A stretch of 64,000 nt of DNA from Alkalihalobacillus sp. AL-G (GCF_030643805.1 NZ_CP094656.1:806001-870000); one strand, 5' to 3'; shown: positions 8,429 to 17,477, numbered from the stretch's first letter. Program-made: numbers and translations. The notes: a model not told the origin generated them from the sequence alone.

Positions 8429-9283
8429 GTGCGAATTCAAAATCTGATCGTAAAAGGGATAATTGCGAGTGTATGTCTGCTTGTTCCAACCGAAGTGCTA
8501 GCTGATGGGGATGGGAACTCGGATGATCATCTGGCACCTCCTGTTGAAAAGCTCGACTTGTCAGATTCTCAGAATGATAAGGAGAATGGGAATTCCAATC
8601 AAGGGAATCCACCTGACAATCATGGGCAAGAGCAAAAAGCTGAAAATGCCAAACGCGAGCTTCCTGTTAATGCAAATGTAGAAGCTCATCTCCAGCAATC
8701 GAATGGTGAAGAGAAACGTTCACTCCATGTCGATGCAGGTAATGGAAAAGGGGCAGTTCATGCAAATGCTCAGTTTGAAAAGCAGCATGGTAAGGATCAG
8801 TCTCAGTCAGCTAGTGGCTCTCGTAAAAATGAGGCAACAGTACATAGCGATCGCAATAAGGTTAGAACGAATGGTAAGGAATCGTTACACTCTGAAGTGA
8901 AGAATGACGGGCAATACTTACAAGAAGATTCTAATCGAACCTTAAATCCTGAACAGAAAGACTCAAACGATCAGAAGTCATTTACTACCGACGGTAATGA
9001 AAAGGAACCAAAACCGTTACCAGCAAATTCCGATAATACACCTGTGCAAACTCCGGTCGCTATTCCGGTACAACAGGTGCTGCAAATATCGAAGGCTGGT
9101 GGACCTAATGGAGATGGGCAATCCTCTACTTCGGGTAATGGCTTCACATATTATGGGATCGCTTCGCTTGGGGACGGTCTATTGATTACACTGGTAAGTG
9201 ACTATTCTAATGAAATTAAAAGAAAGCACAATCAGTGGATCAATGCGCCGCCTTCACCACCACCGAAATCAAACCTTCTTTAA
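8429..9283 (+). CDS. Secreted or membrane-anchored low-complexity protein, function unknown
   Basis: About 284 residues from GTG 8429, chosen because AAAGGGGG lies 8 bases upstream (GTG 8420 is immediately adjacent to the site and less likely). A signal-peptide-like N-terminus (IVKGIIASVCLLVPTEVLA) leads into a hydrophilic region of ~190 residues rich in Asn, Gln, Glu, Lys, Ser and His with no fold I recognise. Near the C-terminus a hydrophobic segment (YYGIASLGDGLLITLVSDY) is followed by a basic stretch and a Pro-rich end, which may be a second membrane anchor. Short phrases such as VEAHL, LHVDA and VHANA echo the VHA/AHA repeats of the next gene, so the two may act together at the cell surface. 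A TATAAT at 8396-8401 may belong to its promoter. Confidence 0.65.
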   Translation: MRIQNLIVKGIIASVCLLVPTEVLADGDGNSDDHLAPPVEKLDLSDSQNDKENGNSNQGNPPDNHGQEQKAENAKRELPVNANVEAHLQQSNGEEKRSLHVDAGNGKGAVHANAQFEKQHGKDQSQSASGSRKNEATVHSDRNKVRTNGKESLHSEVKNDGQYLQEDSNRTLNPEQKDSNDQKSFTTDGNEKEPKPLPANSDNTPVQTPVAIPVQQVLQISKAGGPNGDGQSSTSGNGFTYYGIASLGDGLLITLVSDYSNEIKRKHNQWINAPPSPPPKSNLL

Positions 9284-9345
9284 ACAATACATGTTGTGAA
9301 ATAAGCTTTTAAAAAAACTAATTGTTGAAGAAGGAGAGATTTTTA

Positions 9346-10380
9346 ATGGTACGAGTAAACGGAAAAATGGTGGTAAAATCATTAGTATTCGCTGGAGCAC
9401 TTTCTTTAGGAGCACTTGTAGGTGTTGATTCTGCAGATGCAGCAGGTCACGGAAAAGCAGAAACAAAAGCAAAGGTACAAGCATTGCATACAGACATAAA
9501 AGTTGAGGTAAATACAAAATCTCAAGGACACGTACATGCAAGTGAAACCGCAAAGGCTCATGCATCTGCGAATTCCGCTGTACATGCTGGTGCTAAGGAA
9601 GATACAGAAGTATCAGTAGAGGAAGAAGATACAACTGTTGAAGTTGATACCGAAGTTGAAACTGAAGAAACTACTACAGACACTGATGTAGAAGCAGACA
9701 CTGATGTTGCTGTAGATGGAGATGTAGAAGCTGATACGGACGTCGAAGAAGAAACAGAAGCTGAAGTTAAGGTAAACCCATCTACAGAAAATAAAGCTAA
9801 CGCCATGGCTCATCTAAGAGCAAGCGAAACAGCAAAAGCACATGCTGCAGCAAACTCAGCTGTTCACGCTACTCCAGAAGTTGATGTAGATGTAGAAGCT
9901 GATACAGACACAGAAACAGAAACTGATGTAGAAGCAGACGTAGATGTAAAAACTGAAGATGACGATCTAGAAAACGATGGCGAAGAAACAGAAGAAGACA
10001 CTGATTCAGATGTAGATACAGATGCTGAAACTGATGTAACAACTGATGTTGACACAGATGTTGAAGAGAACGTAGAAACAGATGTAGAAACTAATGTAGA
10101 AACTAATGTTGAAGAAGATACTGCTACGGACGTAGAAACTGAAGAAAAAGTAAGTCCTTCTGTTGAAAACAAAGCAAATGCAATGGCTCATGTAAAAGCA
10201 AGTGAAACAGCGAAGGCACATGCAGCAGCAAACTCTGCTGTAATGGCTGGTACTACTGAAGAAGACACTACTGTGGAAGAGAACGTAGAAACAGATGTAG
10301 AAGCAGATACTGATGCAGAAACAAACACTGAAGTTGAAGCAGATGAAACAAATACAGTAGAACTTCCAGAACAACAATAA
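9346..10380 (+). CDS. Secreted acidic repeat protein, function unknown
   Basis: 344 residues from ATG 9346, 8-9 bases after AAGGAG. A signal peptide (VVKSLVFAGALSLGALVGVDSADA) precedes three copies of a module built on ASETAKAHAxANSAV (about residues 62-83, 157-178 and 283-304); copies two and three add ENKANAMAH just before it. The modules are separated by long acidic stretches of Asp, Glu, Thr and Val (DVEADTDVE-like), corresponding to near-tandem repeats in the DNA. There is no LPXTG motif, transmembrane anchor or enzyme motif. The composition suggests a highly charged secreted or wall-associated polymer, possibly cation-binding, but that is a guess. A good terminator follows. Repeat number may vary between strains. 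Confidence 0.75.
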   Translation: MVRVNGKMVVKSLVFAGALSLGALVGVDSADAAGHGKAETKAKVQALHTDIKVEVNTKSQGHVHASETAKAHASANSAVHAGAKEDTEVSVEEEDTTVEVDTEVETEETTTDTDVEADTDVAVDGDVEADTDVEEETEAEVKVNPSTENKANAMAHLRASETAKAHAAANSAVHATPEVDVDVEADTDTETETDVEADVDVKTEDDDLENDGEETEEDTDSDVDTDAETDVTTDVDTDVEENVETDVETNVETNVEEDTATDVETEEKVSPSVENKANAMAHVKASETAKAHAAANSAVMAGTTEEDTTVEENVETDVEADTDAETNTEVEADETNTVELPEQQ

Positions 10381-10394
10381 TTTCCGTTTTAAAC

Positions 10395-10432
10395 AAAGGA
10401 TTGACTCAAATATGGGTCAATCCTTTATTTTT
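10395..10432 (+). terminator. Rho-independent terminator after acidic repeat protein
   Basis: Perfect stem AAAGGATTGAC / GTCAATCCTTT with a 9-base loop and T run. Confidence 0.9.
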
Positions 10433-10476
10433 GCAAAATATTGTAATTAGAAATTTCTGAATGTTCTTAAATTGCC

Positions 10477-10506
10477 TTGACAGCGCTTTCGCAATTCTAT
10501 TAGTAT
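10477..10506 (+). promoter_or_regulatory. cstA promoter with overlapping cre-like site
   Basis: TTGACA (10477-10482), 18-base spacer, TAGTAT (10501-10506). Overlapping the -35 is TGACAGCGCTTTCG (10478-10491), which fits the CcpA consensus TGWNANCGNTNWCA except at the last base. CcpA bound here would block RNA polymerase, matching the expected carbon-catabolite control of cstA. Confidence 0.65.
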
Positions 10507-10537
10507 GAATAGTAATGAGACAAGGGAGGGATAGATA

Positions 10538-12280
10538 TTGAGTAGTTTACTTTTAGCAGCAATAGGAATTGTAGTCTTTTTGTTAGGGTATAGGTATTAT
10601 TCTAAATTCATATCCGAAAAGATTTATCAGCTTGACCCCAATTATGTAACACCAGCACATAAATACAAGGATGGTGTCGATTTCGTACCGACTAATAAGT
10701 TTGTTCTATGGGGACACCATTTCAGCTCAGTAGCAGGAGCTGCACCGATTCTTGGTCCAGCTATTGCAGTTTATTGGGGATGGTTGCCTGCAGTATTATG
10801 GGTAGTGTTAGGAACTGTATTTGCGGCAGGTGTCCATGATTTCGGAACACTTGTCCTATCAGTACGAAATAAAGGACAATCTGTTGGGACACTTACTGAT
10901 AAGTTAATTGGTAAACGTGCTAAAATCTTGTTTCTATTCATCATATTAATCCTTATGTTAATGGTTAATGCAGTATTCGCCTGGGTAATTGCAAATCTAT
11001 TTGTTTCATTTCCAGCATCGGTGCTTTCCATTTTCATTCAGATTCCATTAGCGGTTTGGATGGGCTATACTGTCTACAAAAAGAGTGGCAGCATGCTTCT
11101 ACCGTCTATCGTCGCTTTAGCAGTCATGTATGGTACGGCAGTAATTGCCTCGAGAGTAGAATTCCTCCAAATCGACTTGGTAAATTGGTTTGGCGGCGAG
11201 GCCAATACCGTAATGTTTGGATTGAACGGAGTAGCAATGGCATTCTTCGTTTGGATCATCGTATTAATGGTCTATGTATATTTTTCATCAACTTTACCGG
11301 TATGGAAGCTATTACAGCCAAGAGACTATATTAATTCACATCAGCTTGTACTAGGACTAGTCATTCTTTATTTAGGCGTCTTATTCATGAATCCTGAAAT
11401 TACCGCGCCTGCAGTCAATTCAGGAGTGTCTACGTCCATGTGGCCGTTACTCTTCATAACAATTGCTTGTGGAGCCATTTCCGGTTTTCACGGACTTGTT
11501 TCTTCTGGTACATCTTCAAAACAAATTGATAAAGAAACCGATGCACGCTTTGTAGGTTATCTCGGCGCAGTGGGTGAAGGAATGCTTGCCCTCTTAGCGA
11601 TTATTGCGGTAGCCACCTTCTTTACAACCGGAGCAGATTTTAAAGCTGCGTATAGTAGCTTTGCGGCAGCAAGCAGCGGGGGACTCGGTAACTTTATCGG
11701 TGGAGCAGCACAGCTTGCTACGGGCGTTGGGATCCCTGCAGATATTGCAGCAACGATCGTTTCAGTCATTGTGATCAGCTTTGCCGCTACATCTTTGGAT
11801 ACCGCGGTCCGATTAATGCGTTATATAATCTCAGAACTTGGAAGTGAGTATAATCTTCCATCACTGACAAAGGCTCATGTTGCAACAACAATCGCAGTTG
11901 TGTCAAGCGCAGCACTTGTATTGCTTCCAAAAGGTCCAAATGGTTTTGGGTCTGGCGGATTCTTACTATGGCCGTTATTTGGAACTGCCAACCAGCTTTT
12001 AGCTGGAATCAGTTTATTATTAATCTCCATTTGGCTTAAAAATCAGGGTCGGAACTTTATGCCGACATTCATTCCGATGGTATTCATATTGTTCATGACC
12101 ATCTGGGCTATGGGAAAACAGGTCATATTAGATTGGTCTGGAGCCGGTGCATCAGATCTCAATATCTTGTTGTTCGTGTTCGGATCCTTGATTCTCGGAT
12201 TTGCGATCTGGATCATTATAGAAGCAGCTTCTGTCCTTAAGAACAATCAAGGTCCAGCAGATATCGATAAATCAGCTTAG
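10538..12280 (+). CDS. cstA: Carbon starvation protein CstA (peptide/pyruvate transporter family)
   Basis: 580 residues from TTG 10538, 8 bases after GGGAGGG. A polytopic membrane protein with about 16 hydrophobic segments and the CstA signatures GHHFSSVAGAAPILGPAIA near the N-terminus, GTVFAAGVHDF, CGAISGFHGLVSSGT and FAATSLDTAVRLMRY. CstA-family proteins are induced on carbon depletion and transport peptides or pyruvate across the cytoplasmic membrane. Its promoter carries a cre-like site, consistent with glucose repression. It is a single-gene unit closed by a hairpin at about 12291. Confidence 0.95.
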   Translation: MSSLLLAAIGIVVFLLGYRYYSKFISEKIYQLDPNYVTPAHKYKDGVDFVPTNKFVLWGHHFSSVAGAAPILGPAIAVYWGWLPAVLWVVLGTVFAAGVHDFGTLVLSVRNKGQSVGTLTDKLIGKRAKILFLFIILILMLMVNAVFAWVIANLFVSFPASVLSIFIQIPLAVWMGYTVYKKSGSMLLPSIVALAVMYGTAVIASRVEFLQIDLVNWFGGEANTVMFGLNGVAMAFFVWIIVLMVYVYFSSTLPVWKLLQPRDYINSHQLVLGLVILYLGVLFMNPEITAPAVNSGVSTSMWPLLFITIACGAISGFHGLVSSGTSSKQIDKETDARFVGYLGAVGEGMLALLAIIAVATFFTTGADFKAAYSSFAAASSGGLGNFIGGAAQLATGVGIPADIAATIVSVIVISFAATSLDTAVRLMRYIISELGSEYNLPSLTKAHVATTIAVVSSAALVLLPKGPNGFGSGGFLLWPLFGTANQLLAGISLLLISIWLKNQGRNFMPTFIPMVFILFMTIWAMGKQVILDWSGAGASDLNILLFVFGSLILGFAIWIIIEAASVLKNNQGPADIDKSA

Positions 12281-12582
12281 TCGTATCTAGCGAGGGGGGC
12301 GGGATAAACTGCTCCCCTTTTTTGCATGTTGGAGACTGTATGTGAGCAAGAGGCACGTTGGGGCGGATGTTTTGACAATGAAAGCCGAACTATTAATTGT
12401 ACGTGTTTGGCCTGTAGTTGGCGGAGGCGTTTCTGATGACGGGTTCATCAGCTTGAGCGATGAATTTGCAGATGATTGACAGAAGATGAACAGATAGGTG
12501 CAATTTATCTGCAAATCACTGAGCGTTTTGGCGAAAAAGTTAACCTTACAACAACAATTGACAATACAAGGTGTTGATCCCA
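12281..12582. other. Intergenic region cstA to CC-star gene
   Basis: Holds the cstA terminator, a small hairpin CTGATGACGGGTTCATCAG (12433-12451), and a perfect 10-base inverted repeat ATTTGCAGAT (12464-12473) / ATCTGCAAAT (12507-12516). I see no coding potential; the minus-strand frame here is a shadow. Confidence 0.5.
12291..12322 (+). terminator. Probable terminator after cstA
   Basis: GAGGGGGGCGG ... CTGCTCCCCTTTTTT forms a GGGG/CCCC-based stem followed by six T residues. Confidence 0.6.
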
Positions 12583-12849
12583 TTGGATAAAAAGAATTGG
12601 TCACTAAAAAAATTGATGGAATTTTATGATGAAATAATCAGTCATCCACACAAAACAGAAATCAAGCGGGAGCTACGTGATGAGGACGATCTTTTCTTGT
12701 TGCTTTGCTTTTCAGAATTACTTGGTATTCCAAATCCGGTTTCCTATTATACGTTAGAACTTTATCCAACCATACTTGAACGCTTTCATGATTGGCACTT
12801 AAGAATGGGCATGGAAAAATCACCGTTAGAAGGCATCAGATGTTGTTAA
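12583..12849 (+). CDS. Small protein ending in Cys-Cys, cory-CC-star-like partner of ArsA-type ATPase
   Basis: About 88 residues. I prefer TTG 12583, nine bases after AAGGTG; GTG 12571 is an alternative. The protein is mostly helical and acidic/basic (EFYDEIISHPHKTEIKRE, then DDLFLLLCFSELLGIPNP, then SYYTLELYPTILERFHDWH) and ends exactly in a Cys-Cys pair. This agrees with my memory of the small family named cory-CC-star, found beside ArsA/Get3-like ATPases; the terminal Cys pair could bind a metal or thiol. It lies 23 bases before the ATPase gene, so the two are almost surely co-transcribed. Function is not established. Confidence 0.65.
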   Translation: MDKKNWSLKKLMEFYDEIISHPHKTEIKRELRDEDDLFLLLCFSELLGIPNPVSYYTLELYPTILERFHDWHLRMGMEKSPLEGIRCC

Positions 12850-12872
12850 TGCAGAAAAGGACGTGACTATAG

Positions 12873-13814
12873 ATGAAAAAAATCGTCAACAAACAAATCA
12901 TATTTTTCGGTGGTAAGGGCGGAGTTGGGAAATCAACCTCTTCTTCTGCTTATGCACTTGCGACTGCAAGGCAGGGAAAGCGAATCCTTCTCGTTTCCAC
13001 AGACCCAGCTCATAATCTAGGCGATCTATTCCATGCAAAGCTTTCTGGAAAACCTACAAAGTTGACCGAAAATCTATGGGGAATTGAAATTGATCCTGAT
13101 GAAGAAACGAAACGTTACCTTAAAGGGGTGAAACAAAATTTAAAAGGACTTGTTAAGCCGAAAATGATTGAAGAGGTCCACCGGCAGATCGACCTGGCCG
13201 GAAGTTCGCCAGGTGCTGATGAAGCCGCAATGTTTGAACGAATTGTTTCAATTATTTTAAATGAGAAGGATTCCTTCGATATGATCGTGTTCGACACAGC
13301 TCCGACCGGGCATACGATTCGACTTTTAACATTGCCAGAACTAATGGGCGCCTGGATTGATGGAATGCTTAAAAGACGAGAAAGTATGAACGAAAATTAT
13401 TCAGCCTGGATGGGGGACGGCGAACCTGTTGAGGATCCAATCTATGATATACTCCAAAAACGAAAGGAACGTTTTGCAGAAGTCCGTAAATTGTTACTGG
13501 ATTCTACTCAAACAGAATACGTCTTCGTGTTAAACGCTGAACGTCTTCCAATCTTGGAAACGGAAAAAGCAATAGGAACGCTGGCGAAGCATGATCTTAA
13601 CGTACGGACGATTGTCGTCAATAAACTGTTGCCGAGCGAAGAAACGAGTTCGTTTTTCCAAAGACGGAAGGCGCAGGAAAAGGAGTACTTAAGCTGGATC
13701 AATGAAACATTCGATCAGCAGGAAAAGATTCATTTACCTCTTTTGGATGGTGATATTTCAACATTGGATGCTCTTGTTCGGATCAGTGAAACGATGGAAA
13801 AAGAAATAATATAA
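12873..13814 (+). CDS. ArsA/Get3 (TRC40) family ATPase
   Basis: 313 residues. Deviant Walker A with signature lysine (FGGKGGVGKST), switch I region (STDPAHNLGDLF), switch II (FDTAPTGHTIRLL) and the A-loop-like VNKLLP are all present, placing it in the ArsA/TRC40 ATPases that drive arsenite export or deliver tail-anchored proteins. It is a single-ATPase-domain form, and no ArsB, ArsD or ArsR gene is nearby, so arsenic resistance is not supported by context. The partner is the small Cys-Cys protein just upstream. A terminator follows at 13838. Role in the cell is unknown. Confidence 0.85.
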   Translation: MKKIVNKQIIFFGGKGGVGKSTSSSAYALATARQGKRILLVSTDPAHNLGDLFHAKLSGKPTKLTENLWGIEIDPDEETKRYLKGVKQNLKGLVKPKMIEEVHRQIDLAGSSPGADEAAMFERIVSIILNEKDSFDMIVFDTAPTGHTIRLLTLPELMGAWIDGMLKRRESMNENYSAWMGDGEPVEDPIYDILQKRKERFAEVRKLLLDSTQTEYVFVLNAERLPILETEKAIGTLAKHDLNVRTIVVNKLLPSEETSSFFQRRKAQEKEYLSWINETFDQQEKIHLPLLDGDISTLDALVRISETMEKEII

Positions 13815-13837
13815 ATTATAAGATGGAACGGAATAAT

Positions 13838-13877
13838 TAACCTGAGCGGATAAACTGTTATCCCGCTCAGGTTTTCT
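13838..13877 (+). terminator. Rho-independent terminator after ArsA-like ATPase
   Basis: AACCTGAGCGG / CCGCTCAGGTT perfect stem with 14-base loop and T-rich tail. Confidence 0.88.
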
Positions 13878-14063
13878 ATTGGAACTATTTATGTTAACGG
13901 ATAAAAGACTTCGGATAACAAATCTTCATTTTGGTGGAAATCTACATTTTTGTAACACGGGGAGCGGGTGGTTTGGAAAAACCATTGCATTTCAAACCAA
14001 TTTTTAGTAAGATGAATTTCTGTCTGATTTTTCAGTCTAATAATACAAAGGAGGTAACTGAAC

Positions 14064-16187
14064 TTGAGTGAAAATAAGATTCAAAGTGCCTTTGCCACGG
14101 AGAAGCAGCAACTGGAAAAAATCGCTGCTGAGATCGACCACCAAATGGAACGATTAGAAAAAATCCCGAGGTATTTCGGGGATGATATTACTGAGCAGGT
14201 TCTTGATGACCGGCGAGAACAACACCGGAAAAATCTCATAATCGCAAGCCAAGAAGCGTTTTTCGGCCGTCTTGATTTTAAAGCAGATGAGAAAGATAAG
14301 CCTGAAGAGATTTACATAGGGAAGGTTGGGGTTTCAAAGGAATCAACTACCGAAATTCTTGTAGTCGATTGGCGTGCACCTGTTGCAAGTATGTTTTATA
14401 CGTTCACCGGTGGAGAGGATGAAGCCTTTTATAATTCACCAGAAGGAAAAGTGGAAGGCGATATCTATTTGAAACGAAATGTTGTCATACGTAATCGTGA
14501 ACTTCAACGTGTAGTCGATACATACGTTAAAGGTAGTGATGAAGCGGGAGGAACAGATGAGTTTTTGCTTTACCGGCTCGGTGATAAGAAAGACAACCGG
14601 CTCAGGGATATTGTCTCCACCATTCAAGCAGAGCAAAACCATATCATACGGGCTGAGAAAAATAAGCCATTGATCATTCAAGGAGTAGCCGGATCTGGAA
14701 AAACGACGGTTGCACTTCATCGCCTAGCTTACCTCCTCTATCATTATCGGGATTACCTGACTGCAAATCAGATGATCATTTTTGCTCCGAACAAAATGTT
14801 TTTAGATTATATATCAAATGTATTGCCTGAACTTGGAGTAGGGGGCATCCAACAAACGACATTCAATGATTGGGCGATTGAAGTCCTGGATGAATCAATC
14901 AAGGTACTGACAGACGCAACCGATCTTGAAGTACGATTTGCACCGACAAGTGACGAACTGGAAAAGGATGAGCTTCAATCAGGTCGACTAAAGGGATCAC
15001 TTAAATATAAAGAAATCATTGAAGCAACCCTCGTGGACTTTGAAAATACGATGGTTCCCATTGATGATTTTGAAATCTGGGACGGATGTTCGATACGAGC
15101 TTCGGCGATCCTCAACTGGGCCAACGAAAATCGCAGCTTCCCAATTTCATCACGCCGGAATCGTGTTGTGAAACGATTAAAGTCTTGGATTGAGCAGCAG
15201 GTTGAAGCTATAATGCCTCATGAACGAAAAGAGCGTAAGAAACAGGCGAATAATCAACTGCGGTCCTATTTAAAGTCCTGGCCAGATTACACCGCTTTTT
15301 CATTTTATCAAGATCTATTTAAAAAAAGTAACCGTGATAAGTTTGCCGAATTGCTGAACGATTACCTTCCTGAGAAAATGATCGATCATACTCGCCGTAA
15401 CCTATCAAAGAAAATCGTTTCGGCGGAGGATTTGCCAGCGATCTTATCGATCCATGCAAAGCTATTTGGGATTGATAAATCGTTTACGTATCAGCATATT
15501 GTCATTGACGAAGCGCAGGATTTTTCTCCTTTTCAAATTGAAGTATTGAAGTCCTATGCTAAAGAAAATTCGTTCACGATTTTAGGGGATATTTCTCAAG
15601 GGATCCATTCGTATAAAGGAATTGAACAGTGGCAGGAAATGATGGACGTGTTTGACGATAAACCGCCAGCCTATGTCCAGCTGAAACAAAGCTATCGTTC
15701 TACATTGGAAATCATCGAGTACGCAAACTGTATTTTACTCAATATGAAGCATACAGGTGGACTTGCCAAACCAGTCTTTCGTAGTGGTAAGCCTGTGAAG
15801 GAAATGAATCTCGACAAGAAGAATCGAGCTGCAACGATTGTCTCCATTTTAAAAGAAATTGAACGGTCTGACGTGAACAGCGTTGCAATTGTCGGGAGAA
15901 CATCACAAGGATGCGAGGGACTCTACCAGGAATTAAAGGATCTTGGAGTTGAAGCTACATTAATAACGGCCGAACAAAATGATTATCGTGGTGGAATTTC
16001 GATCATCCCCGTCTATTTAACAAAAGGGTTGGAATTTGATGCGGTCATCATGAGTGATGTTGATTCGACCAATTATCGCTTCAATGAACAAGACGCTAAG
16101 CTTCTTTATGTAGGCTGTACACGTGCTCTGCATCAACTTTGGATTTTGTATGCTGGGGATCCAACACCCTTACTGAAAACAAAATAG
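14064..16187 (+). CDS. HelD-like superfamily 1 helicase / RNA polymerase recycling ATPase
   Basis: 707 residues from TTG 14064, with AAAGGAGG 8 bases upstream. The N-terminal coiled coil (EKQQLEKIAAEIDHQMERLEKI) and the IGKVGV...DWRAPVASMFY block are typical of HelD, which inserts arms into RNA polymerase channels to release it from DNA. The UvrD-like core has Walker A (GVAGSGKTTVALHRLAYLLY, about residue 210), Walker B (IVIDEAQDFS), motif III (LGDISQGIHSYKG), motif IV (QLKQSYRST) and motifs V-VI (YLTKGLEFDAVI, LLYVGCTRALHQL). It is single-gene, closed by a terminator. An annotation as plain ATP-dependent DNA helicase is the alternative. Confidence 0.88.
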   Translation: MSENKIQSAFATEKQQLEKIAAEIDHQMERLEKIPRYFGDDITEQVLDDRREQHRKNLIIASQEAFFGRLDFKADEKDKPEEIYIGKVGVSKESTTEILVVDWRAPVASMFYTFTGGEDEAFYNSPEGKVEGDIYLKRNVVIRNRELQRVVDTYVKGSDEAGGTDEFLLYRLGDKKDNRLRDIVSTIQAEQNHIIRAEKNKPLIIQGVAGSGKTTVALHRLAYLLYHYRDYLTANQMIIFAPNKMFLDYISNVLPELGVGGIQQTTFNDWAIEVLDESIKVLTDATDLEVRFAPTSDELEKDELQSGRLKGSLKYKEIIEATLVDFENTMVPIDDFEIWDGCSIRASAILNWANENRSFPISSRRNRVVKRLKSWIEQQVEAIMPHERKERKKQANNQLRSYLKSWPDYTAFSFYQDLFKKSNRDKFAELLNDYLPEKMIDHTRRNLSKKIVSAEDLPAILSIHAKLFGIDKSFTYQHIVIDEAQDFSPFQIEVLKSYAKENSFTILGDISQGIHSYKGIEQWQEMMDVFDDKPPAYVQLKQSYRSTLEIIEYANCILLNMKHTGGLAKPVFRSGKPVKEMNLDKKNRAATIVSILKEIERSDVNSVAIVGRTSQGCEGLYQELKDLGVEATLITAEQNDYRGGISIIPVYLTKGLEFDAVIMSDVDSTNYRFNEQDAKLLYVGCTRALHQLWILYAGDPTPLLKTK

Positions 16188-16195
16188 CATTTAAT

Positions 16196-16240
16196 AAAAA
16201 ACCGTACTTCCGAGCTTAATTGCACTAGAGTACGGTTTTT
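16196..16240 (+). terminator. Rho-independent terminator after helD-like gene
   Basis: AAAAACCGTACT pairs with AGTACGGTTTTT across a 19-base loop; T run follows. Confidence 0.88.
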
Positions 16241-16349
16241 GTCCAAGGATGATTTTACTTTCCACTAGAAAATGATAAACGTTTGATGAAGAATTTTAAG
16301 AGTGTACATTGTCTTAACTCTCCTTTGTAAAAATACCCATAACCGAAAA

Positions 16350-16452
16350 TGAAAACGGCTTCAATACTGAAAATTCTAAAAATATTTTATTGTAACCGTT
16401 GTGTTTTTTCAAATAATTTCCTATAATCAAACTATGAAAACGATTTCATAGT
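16350..16452 (+). promoter_or_regulatory. lacI-type promoter with operators
   Basis: TTGTGT (16399-16404), 17-base spacer, TATAAT (16422-16427). A 22-base perfect inverted repeat, ACTATGAAA-ACGA-TTTCATAGT, covers 16431-16452 at the transcription start. Its core TGAAAACGATTTCA also fits the CcpA cre consensus exactly. A weaker copy, TGAAAACGGCTTCA, lies at 16350-16363. Either the LacI protein itself or CcpA may bind; autorepression is likely. Confidence 0.7.
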
Positions 16453-16490
16453 TTCATTGAAGGGAGGAGTCCTATAAGTAGGGAACAATA

Positions 16491-17477
16491 ATGGCGACGA
16501 TATCAGATGTAGCAAAAAAAGCAGGCTTATCTCGTGCAACAGTATCAAGAGTAATTAACGAGCATCCATATGTAACTGAAAAGAAGAAGCAGCTAGTTAA
16601 GCAAGCGATGCGTGAGCTGCAATATGTTCCGAATTCATCTGCTCAGAAACTTCGAACACAACGAACAGAGACGATAGCCGTCTACGTTCCGAGGTTGACG
16701 AATCCGTTCTTCAGTCATGTCGTCGAGAAGATGGAAGAGGTTGCTGCAAAACAAGGCTTTCAGCTTTTGTTATGTCAAACAAGATATAACAAGCAACAAG
16801 AACTGAACTATTTGCGGATATTGCGAGGAAAACAGATAGACGGACTCATCCTCACATCAATGGAAAATCCTTGGTCAGAAGTTGAGCCTTATCTTGCTCA
16901 AGGTCCTATTGTTCTCTGTAATGAATATGACTATGATGCAACGGTTCCGATGGTGCATCTTGATCAAATTAAAGGTGGATATATCGGAACGAAGCACCTG
17001 ATTGAGAAGGGCCACCGTTCTATCGTTTACTGTAGCTCCGAACCTGGTAAAAGCCGTGTTTCAACAGACAGGCAGCGAGGATACATACAAGCAATGAATG
17101 AAGCAGGAATAGCAATAAGACCGGAATGGATTTGTACAGATCAATTTACGATTGAGGGCGGGAAGCGTTTGTTTTACCAGATTAATCAACAAACAGATCG
17201 ACCGACTGCCGTATTTACGGGTAGTGATGAGGTAGCAGCAGGGCTGATCCATGAGGCAAGAAAGAATGGATTACGAGTACCGGAAGATTTGGCGGTAATC
17301 GGTTTCGACGACCAGCCTCTCGCTGAGTTGATCGGGCTCACAACCGTCAAACAACCGAGCCAGCAGCTTGGAGAAACAGCAATGCATCTCATGTTCGATA
17401 TGATCCGTCAAAAGAACAGGAAATCAGCAAAACGGATTGAATTAGAGTTTGAGTTGATTATACGTCGATCTACCTAA
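16491..17477 (+). CDS. LacI-family transcriptional regulator
   Basis: 328 residues. The N-terminal helix-turn-helix (TISDVAKKAGLSRATVSRVIN) and hinge helix (YVPNSSAQKLRT) are followed by a periplasmic-binding-protein-like effector domain (TIAVYVPRLTNPFFSHVVEKM, VFTGSDEVAAGL, AVIGFDDQPLAELI, TTVKQPSQQLGETA). It precedes a CUT1 sugar ABC transporter by 82 bases, so it probably controls that operon in response to the imported sugar. Matching 18-base palindromes sit in its own promoter (16433-16450) and before the binding-protein gene (17519-17536), agreeing at 15 of 18 positions. Confidence 0.92.
   Translation: MATISDVAKKAGLSRATVSRVINEHPYVTEKKKQLVKQAMRELQYVPNSSAQKLRTQRTETIAVYVPRLTNPFFSHVVEKMEEVAAKQGFQLLLCQTRYNKQQELNYLRILRGKQIDGLILTSMENPWSEVEPYLAQGPIVLCNEYDYDATVPMVHLDQIKGGYIGTKHLIEKGHRSIVYCSSEPGKSRVSTDRQRGYIQAMNEAGIAIRPEWICTDQFTIEGGKRLFYQINQQTDRPTAVFTGSDEVAAGLIHEARKNGLRVPEDLAVIGFDDQPLAELIGLTTVKQPSQQLGETAMHLMFDMIRQKNRKSAKRIELEFELIIRRST

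Larger units (their letters stand above)
16188..16490. other. Intergenic region helD to lacI
   Basis: Contains the helD terminator, then an A/T-rich stretch with no gene, then the lacI promoter and two operator-like sites described separately. Confidence 0.6.

Noticed and set aside
9558-10377. Several minus-strand Ser/Val- or Cys/Phe-rich frames opposite the acidic repeat protein
   Set aside because: Antisense readings of GAT/GAA repeats; the plus frame has a signal peptide, ribosome binding site and terminator.
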